Translations under genes and position numbers: made by a program
Source: Oscillospiraceae bacterium
GTDB taxonomy: Bacteria > Bacillota > Clostridia > Oscillospirales > Oscillospiraceae
DNA: 36,687 nucleotides
Direction: 5' to 3'
Assembly: GCA_017938625.1 (NCBI GenBank)
Contig: JAGBBD010000068.1
Coordinates: forward strand, 1 to 36,687
The notes under the pieces: model-generated
Seen by the model: only the letters and a program-made list of their open reading frames with translations
What the model was told of the DNA's origin: nothing
The model's database searches: none
Part shown: positions 31,243-36,687 of the stretch, in pieces
Position numbering within the stretch: position 1 is the stretch's first letter
How the letters are laid out: every line of letters begins with the position of its first letter

Positions 31243-31710
31243 ATGGAGTTAACTGTTGGTGCTATCTTAGAAGGAAAAGTCAAGTCTATCACCAAATTCG
31301 GCGCGTTTATCCAGCTTCCCGAGGATCGGACAGGTCTGGTACATATTTCCGAGATCACCCATGCCTTTGTCAGCGATATCCGTGAGCATCTGACCGAGGG
31401 GCAGGATGTGAAGGTCATGGTCATCGGTCTGGAAAACGGCAAGATCAATCTGTCCATCCGCCGCACCCAGCCTGCGCCGCAGCGCCCCCAGTCGGACAGA
31501 CCGCGTCAGGGCTTTGACCGCAGACCCGGCTCCGACCGCCCGCGCAATGACAGTCGTCCGCCTCGTACGGCAGGTGTCCCTGCCCAACCGGCAGAAAAAG
31601 CGCCCCAGTCTTTTGACGATATGCTCAAGCAGTTCATGGCGGACTCCGATTCCAAGATCTCCGGACTGAAGCAGTATTCCGACCGCAAAACAAGAAACAG
31701 AAGAAAATAA
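31243..31710 (+). CDS. yabR: S1-domain RNA-binding protein (YabR-like)
   Basis: A 155-residue protein. Residues about 3-75 are an S1 OB fold (VGAILEGKVKSITKFGAFIQL, GLVHISEITHAFV, VKVMVIG, KINLSIRRTQ). The next ~55 residues are a disordered tail rich in Arg, Pro and Asp (RPRQGFDRRPGSDRPRNDSR) that probably binds RNA, and a short helix (SFDDMLKQFMADSDSKISGLKQ) resembling the C-terminal motif of general stress protein 13/YabR relatives follows. Position after divIC matches the Bacillus order. The nearest ribosome-binding site (ggggag) is 15 bases upstream, longer than usual. Confidence 0.9.
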   Translation: MELTVGAILEGKVKSITKFGAFIQLPEDRTGLVHISEITHAFVSDIREHLTEGQDVKVMVIGLENGKINLSIRRTQPAPQRPQSDRPRQGFDRRPGSDRPRNDSRPPRTAGVPAQPAEKAPQSFDDMLKQFMADSDSKISGLKQYSDRKTRNRRK

Positions 31711-31712
31711 GT

Positions 31713-32363
31713 ATGAAACGTTTTTACAAACTGACCGCTCTGGCGGTGCTCCTTGCTCTGGTCTTTACCTTGAGCGGCTGTTCCTGGTTTGGAATGTCCA
31801 GAACGCTGACGCAGGAAGAGATCGATGCCATTGAAGTGGGCACGGTCACAGACGGTGTATATCACAATGAGACCTTCGATCTGACCTTTGCTGTCCCCGA
31901 AGGCTGGACAGTTTCCACACAGGATGAGATTCTCAGCTTCAACAAGTGGAAGGCAGACAAGGATAAGAAGGAACAGGCTCTCGATTCTCTGGGCAAGCCC
32001 GGTTATTTCTACGAAATGTCCGTCAGCCGTGACGATGGAAAGGCTGCTGTGACTGTGTGTGTGGAAAATGCCTCCATTCTGGAGCAGCCGGATATCACAG
32101 AGGATATGTACGCAGCTTCCGCCCTGCTCAACGCGCAGGAGCACTTCAAAGAGGCAGGCTGCCTCAATGTGGAGATCGAAAAGATTTGCGAAAGCTTTGC
32201 CGGGGAAGATCACTATGGCTACTATGCCACCTGTACCAGCCCCACAGGCACGCTGTTGTATTATAAGGCCATCTATGTCAAAGAGGGCATCTATGCCGCA
32301 GTCATCACTGCCACCAGCGCAGAGGAAGACCTGACCGGCGAAGCACTTGCTGTGTTTGAATAA
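31713..32363 (+). CDS. Hypothetical lipoprotein
   Basis: A 216-residue protein with a lipoprotein signal: basic MKRFYK, a hydrophobic segment and lipobox LSGC (Cys23), so it should be lipid-anchored outside the membrane. The mature part has a PsbP/DcrB-like start (YHNETFDLTFAVPEGWTVSTQDE) and alternating beta strands (YFYEMSVSRDD, AVTVCVEN, YYATCTSPTG, LLYYKAIYVKEG), as in small secreted proteins of that fold; this resemblance is suggestive only. It lies two bases after yabR, with a weak ribosome-binding site, and is followed by a terminator. Confidence 0.75.
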   Translation: MKRFYKLTALAVLLALVFTLSGCSWFGMSRTLTQEEIDAIEVGTVTDGVYHNETFDLTFAVPEGWTVSTQDEILSFNKWKADKDKKEQALDSLGKPGYFYEMSVSRDDGKAAVTVCVENASILEQPDITEDMYAASALLNAQEHFKEAGCLNVEIEKICESFAGEDHYGYYATCTSPTGTLLYYKAIYVKEGIYAAVITATSAEEDLTGEALAVFE

Positions 32364-32364
32364 C

Positions 32365-32397
32365 AAAACGGAGCGGATCTTGATCCGCTCCGTTTTT
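32365..32397 (+). terminator. Intrinsic terminator after the yabP-lipoprotein block
   Basis: aaaacggagcggat pairs with atccgctccgttttt around a cttg loop, followed by T-rich sequence. Confidence 0.93.
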
Positions 32398-32424
32398 ATT
32401 TAAGAAAATGTGACAATTTTCCTG

Positions 32425-32453
32425 TTGCCGTCAAGGAGAAATGGGTGTAAAAT
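32425..32453 (+). promoter_or_regulatory. Putative promoter of the branching-enzyme gene
   Basis: TTGCCG (32425-32430) and TAAAAT (32448-32453) are spaced by 17 bp; the ATG with aaggagg lies about 20 bases further. Confidence 0.65.
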
Positions 32454-32474
32454 AGACAAAAAGGAGGCGAGCGT

Positions 32475-34460
32475 ATGAGCCTTAAAATTCTGAGCATCGA
32501 CCCCTGGCTGAAGAACTATGAGCAGGACCTTCAGCAGCGCATGAAGAATTACAAAAACAAAAAACGCGAGCTTGTGGGCAAAGACGGTAAGCTTTCGGAC
32601 TTTGCCAACGGCTATTTGTACTACGGCATCCATAAAGTACGCGGCGGCTGGGTGTACCGGGAATGGGCACCTGCGGCAGAGGCTGTGTACCTCACCGGCG
32701 ATTTCTGCGGCTGGGATCGAAAGGCATATCCTCTGCAGCAGCTGGAAAACGGTGTTTGGGAGCTGAAACTCAAGGGCGCCGATGCCCTGAAGCATGGGCA
32801 GCGGGTCATGACCATCGTGGTGCACGATGGTGAGGAGCTGGATCGCGTGCCCCTGTATGCAGGCTATGTGGTGCAGGAGGAAGGCTCCGTCCAGTGGAAT
32901 GCCCGGATCTATGCGCCCAAGAAGAAATTCCTTTGGACGGACGAGGGCTTCAAACGGGCAAAAACACCTTATATCTATGAGTGCCATGTGGGTATGGCAC
33001 AGGAAGAGCCTAAGGTGGGTACTTACGATGAATTCCGACAGAAGACTTTGCCGCGGATCAAGCGCCTTGGCTACAATACCATTCAGATCATGGCGATCAT
33101 GGAGCATCCGTACTATGCGTCCTTCGGCTATCAGGTGACAAACTTCTTTGCTCCTGCCTCCCGCAGCGGCACGCCGGACGATCTGAAAGCTCTGGTCAAT
33201 GCTGCCCATGAGATGGGCATTGCCGTTTTGCTGGATGTGGTGCACTCCCATGCGTGCAAAAATACCAGAGAGGGCATCAATGAATTTGACGGCACAGCGG
33301 AGCAGTTCTTCCATGCCGGTGGTAAGGGCGAGCACAGCGCATGGAATACCAAATGCTTTAATTATAACAAGCCGGAGGTGCTCCATTTCCTGTTGTCCAA
33401 TCTGAAATTCTGGATGACGGAGTACCACTTTGACGGTTTCCGTTTTGACGGTGTGACCTCCATGCTCTACCATGACCACGGTCTTGGCAGCAGCTTCGGA
33501 CCCTATGAGCGCTACTTCTCCATGAACACAGACACGGAAGCTGTGACCTATCTGCAGCTTGCCAACGAACTGATAAAGGAACTGGATCCCAATGCCCTGT
33601 CCATTGCAGAAGACACCTCTGCCATGCCCGGTCTGGCGCTGCCCATCAAGGATGGCGGCATCGGCTTTGACTACCGCCTTGCCATGGGCACTCCGGATCT
33701 GTGGATCAAGCTTTTGAAGGAAGTGCCGGACGAGCACTGGGATATGTGGAACTTGTATAATGAACTTTCCGGCAGACGTCCCGGGGAAAAGGTCATCGGT
33801 TATGCCGAGAGCCACGACCAGGCGCTGGTGGGCGACAAGACCATCATGTTCCGCCTTTGCGACCAGGAAATGTACTGGTCCATGAACAAGGAAAGCAACA
33901 ATATGATCATCGACCGCGGCATGGCGCTGCATAAGATGATAAGGCTTATTACCATGAGTCTTGGCGGTGACGGATATCTGAACTTTATGGGCAACGAGTT
34001 CGGTCATCCCGAGTGGATCGATTTCCCCAGAGAGGGAAATGACTGGAGCTATCATTACTGCCGCAGACAGTGGTCTCTGGCGGATGCGGATTATCTGAAG
34101 TATCACTATCTGCAGGACTTTGACATTGCCATGGTGAGCCTCGCGCAAAAGAGCAGACTTTTGACGCAGGCGCCTGCCTGCCGCTGGATCGGGCAGGATG
34201 ACAAGACCCTTGTTTATGAGAGAAAGGGCTTGGTCTTTGCCTTTAATTTCCATCCCTCTTATTCTCCTGACGGCTACTTTGTGCCGGTGGAGCAGGAGGG
34301 CAAGTACAAGGTCGTACTGACCACAGATGAGGGCCGCTTTGGCGGTCATGACCGCATCAGCACAACCTATGTCTATGATGCAGTTCGTCAGCCGGACGGT
34401 AAGATCGGCTTCAGAATCTACCTGCCCAGCCGCACAGCAGTGGTATTGAAGAAAAAATAA
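32475..34460 (+). CDS. glgB: Glycogen/starch branching enzyme, eukaryotic-type (GH13_8-like)
   Basis: A 661-residue enzyme that makes alpha-1,6 branches in glycogen. It has a CBM48 N-terminal domain (about 50-135; VYREWAPAAEAVYLTGDFCGWD), the GH13 barrel (about 150-500) and an all-beta C-terminal domain. Catalytic residues: nucleophile Asp325 (DGFRFDGVTSM), acid/base Glu379 (IAEDTSAMP) and Asp448 (YAESHDQALVGDKT). The spellings DGFRFDGVTSMLYHDHG and AESHDQALVGDKT, and the N-terminal IDPWLKNYEQDLQQR, resemble plant/animal GBE1 enzymes (GH13_8) rather than typical bacterial GlgB (GH13_9). It stands alone with its own promoter and terminator; no other glg gene is in the window. Confidence 0.93.
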   Translation: MSLKILSIDPWLKNYEQDLQQRMKNYKNKKRELVGKDGKLSDFANGYLYYGIHKVRGGWVYREWAPAAEAVYLTGDFCGWDRKAYPLQQLENGVWELKLKGADALKHGQRVMTIVVHDGEELDRVPLYAGYVVQEEGSVQWNARIYAPKKKFLWTDEGFKRAKTPYIYECHVGMAQEEPKVGTYDEFRQKTLPRIKRLGYNTIQIMAIMEHPYYASFGYQVTNFFAPASRSGTPDDLKALVNAAHEMGIAVLLDVVHSHACKNTREGINEFDGTAEQFFHAGGKGEHSAWNTKCFNYNKPEVLHFLLSNLKFWMTEYHFDGFRFDGVTSMLYHDHGLGSSFGPYERYFSMNTDTEAVTYLQLANELIKELDPNALSIAEDTSAMPGLALPIKDGGIGFDYRLAMGTPDLWIKLLKEVPDEHWDMWNLYNELSGRRPGEKVIGYAESHDQALVGDKTIMFRLCDQEMYWSMNKESNNMIIDRGMALHKMIRLITMSLGGDGYLNFMGNEFGHPEWIDFPREGNDWSYHYCRRQWSLADADYLKYHYLQDFDIAMVSLAQKSRLLTQAPACRWIGQDDKTLVYERKGLVFAFNFHPSYSPDGYFVPVEQEGKYKVVLTTDEGRFGGHDRISTTYVYDAVRQPDGKIGFRIYLPSRTAVVLKKK

Positions 34461-34464
34461 CAAC

Positions 34465-34494
34465 AAAAGAGGCGACAACTTGTCGCCTCTTTTT
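34465..34494 (+). terminator. Intrinsic terminator after glgB
   Basis: aaaagaggcgac pairs with gtcgcctcttttt around an aactt loop. Confidence 0.93.
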
Positions 34495-34534
34495 GTGCAA
34501 AAAGATAAAAAGTAAATTTTTGGTTAAATTTTGC

Positions 34535-34563
34535 TTGCCAAAGACTTTGCTTCGCTGTATCAT
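34535..34563 (+). promoter_or_regulatory. Putative promoter of the glycine riboswitch/symporter unit
   Basis: TTGCCA (34535-34540) and TATCAT (34558-34563), each 5 of 6 matches, are spaced by 17 bp. The transcript would start near 34570, just ahead of the riboswitch. A hairpin (ctttcgg ... ccgaaag, 34592-34598 with 34611-34617) lies between. Confidence 0.7.
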
Positions 34564-34625
34564 TATCACAACAGAATACTTTCTGCAGAAGCTTTCGGAA
34601 GGGAAACCGACCGAAAGTGGAGGAA

Positions 34626-34864
34626 CTCTGGAGAATCTCACCTCGCGTAACCACTGAATAAATCGTCTGCGGTTGCCAGCGGATCTTTTGTCTCAACTAT
34701 GCGGTTTGAAAAGCTTGAAATACACAAAGTATTTCGGCGTTTTCAAAACCTTTATTTGATTCAAAATCTCTCGCTGTCCACTCTTGTCGATTTAATCATC
34801 GGTTACTTGCGTGAGTGCCGAAGGTGCAAGGCGAAAGCCGAATCTCTCAGGCAAAAGGACAGAG
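34626..34864 (+). promoter_or_regulatory. Glycine riboswitch (gcvT motif), single aptamer with extended P3 arm
   Basis: The 3' half has the aptamer core: tgccgaaggtgcaaggcg, then gaatctctcaggcaaaag and gacagag (34816-34864). The 5' half ctctggagaatctcac starts at 34626 and pairs with it: ctctg with cagag (P1), ggaga with tctct, and ctcac (P3) with gtgag (34811-34815). Between the P3 strands, gtaacc (34647-34652) pairs with ggttac (34801-34806), and about 148 bases are inserted, including a hairpin with gtttgaaaag and cttttgaaaac-like arms (34704-34748). Only one full aptamer is seen; the small hairpin at 34592-34617 may be the remnant of a second. It controls the AGCS symporter. Confidence 0.88.
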
Positions 34865-34897
34865 CGGCTGTGGGGCGACCTATGGCTGCAAACTTTG

Positions 34898-34922
34898 GAG
34901 TTGCTGAAAAGCAGCTCTTTTT
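34898..34922 (+). terminator. Riboswitch attenuator (intrinsic terminator)
   Basis: gagttgct pairs with agcagctc around a gaaa loop and is followed by ttttt. The 3' arm (34910-34918) can instead pair with agagcggct (34861-34869), which includes the 3' strand of riboswitch P1, with one mismatch. The two pairings exclude each other. Confidence 0.82.
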
Positions 34923-34941
34923 CATTTTAGGAGGAAAACTT

Positions 34942-36345
34942 ATGCAAGAAACCCTGTTGAAGATCGCCGCGACGATCAATACGTACCTGTCCGACTACAT
35001 TCTGCTCTTCCTGCTGGTCGGTGTTGGTCTGTTCTATTCCATCCGCACCCGCTTCGTGCAGGTTCGCTGCTTCGGCGAAGGTATGAAGAAGACCTTCGGC
35101 AACCTGTCCCTCAAGGGCGGTAAGCAGGAGCGCGGTATGAGCTCCTTCCAGGCTCTGGCAACTGCCATTGCCGCACAGGTCGGTACCGGCAACATCGTCG
35201 GTGCATCCGGCGCTATTCTGACCGGCGGCCCCGGTGCCATCTTCTGGATGTGGGTCATCGCCTTCTTCGGCATGGCTACCATTTACGCGGAAGCAACTCT
35301 CGCCATCAAGACCCGTCAGGTCGATGACAAGGGCAATATCCACGGCGGCCCTGTGTACTACATTACCACTGCCTTCAAGGGTGGCTTCGGTAAGTTCCTG
35401 GCTTGCTTCTTCGCCATTTCCGCAACTCTGGCTCTGGGCTTCATGGGTGCCATGGTTCAGTCCAACTCCATCGGCGGCAACATTGAGAATGCCTTCGGTA
35501 TCCCTGCCTGGATCGTGGGCGTCGTTCTTGTGATCGTCTGTGCTCTGGTCTTCCTGGGTGGTGTCAGCCGTCTGGCTTCCGTTACCGAGAAAATCGTTCC
35601 TGTTATGGCAGGTCTGTTCCTGCTGGGCGGTCTGGCTGTTCTGGTCGCTCGGATCCAGTATATCCCCCAGACCTTCGGTATGATCTTCAAGTATGCCTTC
35701 CAGCCCTCTGCCATCATCGGCGGCGGCATCGGCTATGCTCTTAAGACTGCAATCTCTCAGGGCGCAAAGCGCGGCCTGTTCTCCAACGAAGCCGGTATGG
35801 GCTCCACTCCCCACGCTCATGCTCAGGCGAATGTCAAGGATCCCCACGATCAGGGCGTTGTCGCCATGATCGGTGTGTTTATCGATACTTTCATCGTTCT
35901 GACTCTGAACGCTCTGGTCATCATCTGCACCCTCTACACTGCTGACGGCCCTCTGGCAGGCGGCTATGTGGGCAGCGTGGTGGATGCCATCAACAAGAAC
36001 AATCTGGCTCAGACCGCTTTCGGCTCCATCTTCGGCAGCACTGCCGGCGGTATGTTCGTGGCAGTTTGCCTGCTGTTCTTTGCCTTCTCCACCATCCTCA
36101 GCTGGAATCTGTTCGCCAAGATCAATGTTCAGTGGCTGACCAAGAACAACAAGGTCGCCTACTACATCTTCACCATCATCGCTCTGGTGTTCGTGTTCCT
36201 GGGCACCGTTGCTTCCAATGATCTGGTCTGGGAGCTGACCGATATGTTCAACAACCTCATGGTCATCCCCAACGCCATCGCCCTGTTCGCTCTGGGCAAG
36301 CTGGTCAGCGTGGTCAAGAGAAACCGCGACAAGATCGAAAAGTAA
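34942..36345 (+). CDS. Sodium:alanine/glycine symporter (AGCS family)
   Basis: A 467-residue polytopic protein with about 11 membrane helices. AGCS signatures are present: FQALATAIAAQVGTGNIVG, GGPGAIFWMWV (the family signature), AEATLAIKTR and GAKRGLFSNEAGMGSTPHAHA. It takes up alanine or glycine with Na+. The glycine riboswitch immediately upstream points to glycine as the physiological substrate. The start ATG at 34942 has aggagg eight bases upstream; the frame is open upstream but runs back through the riboswitch and is not coding there. Strong codon bias suggests high expression. Confidence 0.95.
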   Translation: MQETLLKIAATINTYLSDYILLFLLVGVGLFYSIRTRFVQVRCFGEGMKKTFGNLSLKGGKQERGMSSFQALATAIAAQVGTGNIVGASGAILTGGPGAIFWMWVIAFFGMATIYAEATLAIKTRQVDDKGNIHGGPVYYITTAFKGGFGKFLACFFAISATLALGFMGAMVQSNSIGGNIENAFGIPAWIVGVVLVIVCALVFLGGVSRLASVTEKIVPVMAGLFLLGGLAVLVARIQYIPQTFGMIFKYAFQPSAIIGGGIGYALKTAISQGAKRGLFSNEAGMGSTPHAHAQANVKDPHDQGVVAMIGVFIDTFIVLTLNALVIICTLYTADGPLAGGYVGSVVDAINKNNLAQTAFGSIFGSTAGGMFVAVCLLFFAFSTILSWNLFAKINVQWLTKNNKVAYYIFTIIALVFVFLGTVASNDLVWELTDMFNNLMVIPNAIALFALGKLVSVVKRNRDKIEK

Positions 36346-36349
36346 AATT

Positions 36350-36379
36350 AAAAGGCAGCTCTTCGGAGCTGCCTTTTTT
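36350..36379 (+). terminator. Intrinsic terminator after the symporter
   Basis: aaaggcagctc pairs with gagctgccttt around a ttcg tetraloop, followed by six T. Confidence 0.94.
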
Positions 36380-36436
36380 AATGGACAATTGACAATTATG
36401 GTGTCGGCTTCGCCGATAAAATTTTAATTTTGCTTT

Positions 36437-36568
36437 GCACCCCTGCCTCCCTCTGATGAGGGAGGTGGTTGTGCGGAGCGAAACCGGAGGGAGAGATACT
36501 ACCCCTCAGTCAAAATCAGAGATTTTGCCAGCTCCCCTGACAAGGAGAGCCAAGGGGAGGCTGCAGCT
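36437..36568. repeat. Dispersed intergenic repeat (Oscillospiraceae-type)
   Basis: The stretch has the modules cctccctc-tgat-gagggagg (36446-36465, a perfect hairpin), gaaaccggagggagag, tcaaaatcagagattttg and agctcccctgacaaggag followed by ccaagggg. From memory this module order is a frequent intergenic repeat in gut Oscillospiraceae genomes. No gene is seen in 36380-36687; this repeat, gtgtcggcttcgccgata (36401-36417) and the end hairpin are all it holds. Confidence 0.7.
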
Positions 36569-36663
36569 CTCAAGCTTTTTCTTTATAGGAGATCGATGTG
36601 GGTATTAGCGAAATAGAGAAATTACTTAAAAATGGTGCCGGCTGCGCCGACGACAGAGTAAGC

Positions 36664-36682
36664 GGGCGACCAAAGGTCGCCC
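36664..36682. repeat. Short palindrome at window edge
   Basis: gggcgacc and ggtcgccc flank aaa. With ggtgccggctgcgccgac just before it (36634-36651), this looks like the start of another copy of an intergenic repeat cut by the window end. Confidence 0.5.
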
Positions 36683-36687
36683 CCGTA

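Noticed and set aside
34699-34941. N-terminal extension of the symporter
   Set aside because: This stretch is the glycine riboswitch and its attenuator; the true start at 34942 has a strong ribosome-binding site.
1-36687. Prophage, integrative element or defence island
   Set aside because: No integrase, transposase, toxin pair, restriction or phage gene was recognised; gene order is largely conserved core. The RHH protein at 9355 has no toxin neighbour.

Overview
The window looks like chromosomal core DNA of a spore-former-related Clostridia member (Bacillota), most likely Oscillospirales/Oscillospiraceae. This is an inference from gene content and order (recJ-relA-dtd-MBL-hemZ, the yab sporulation/division cluster, class I lysyl-tRNA synthetase, S-layer-homology proteins), from the moderately GC-rich and strongly biased codon use, and from dispersed intergenic repeats of the kind common in gut Oscillospiraceae. 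No phage, transposase, integrase or CRISPR signature was seen.

Layout. 1-500: 3' end of a 23S rRNA gene, a 5S rRNA gene and a strong terminator. 500-890: a nested inverted-repeat element. 890-1837: an SLH protein. 1865-5463: a carbohydrate-related locus, with a beta-propeller glycosidase-like protein and an FAD oxidoreductase transcribed divergently from a PocR/AraC-type regulator; a 21-bp-spaced direct repeat lies in the shared region. 5514-5867: a DUF2500-like protein. 5901-9260 (minus): an operon of an EF-G/TetM-like GTPase fused to a Rae1/YacP-type NYN nuclease, followed by two small membrane proteins. 9355-10568 (minus): an SPFH protein coupled to a ribbon-helix-helix protein. 10726-12765: class I LysRS with an added C-terminal tRNA-binding OB domain. 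12914-14608: a GH2 enzyme. 14736-15581: a second SLH protein with an NKPED repeat tail. 15677-16411 (minus): a tyrosine phosphatase.

16504-27559 is one long tightly packed gene train: recJ, relA/spoT, dtd, an MBL hydrolase, hemZ, a degenerate amidohydrolase, a SpoVB/YabM-like flippase, mazG (yabN), hup and rqcP (yabO). It links DNA repair, the stringent response, tRNA and nucleotide quality control and ribosome rescue. The conserved yab order is then interrupted by a ferritin-like gene and a minus-strand uvrB, and resumes with yabP, yabQ, divIC and yabR (30199-31710). yabP is preceded by a sequence resembling a sigma-E (mother-cell) promoter. A lipoprotein and a GH13_8-type glycogen branching enzyme follow. 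The last gene is an AGCS Na+:alanine/glycine symporter behind a single-aptamer glycine riboswitch with an unusually long P3 arm and an intrinsic attenuator. The right end holds more intergenic repeats.

Most notable: the ribosomal GTPase-RNase fusion, the LysRS1-OB fusion, an amidohydrolase lacking three active-site residues, the extended glycine riboswitch, a Shine-Dalgarno sequence buried in a terminator-like hairpin (27562-27606), and the yabQ frame running through almost all of divIC.
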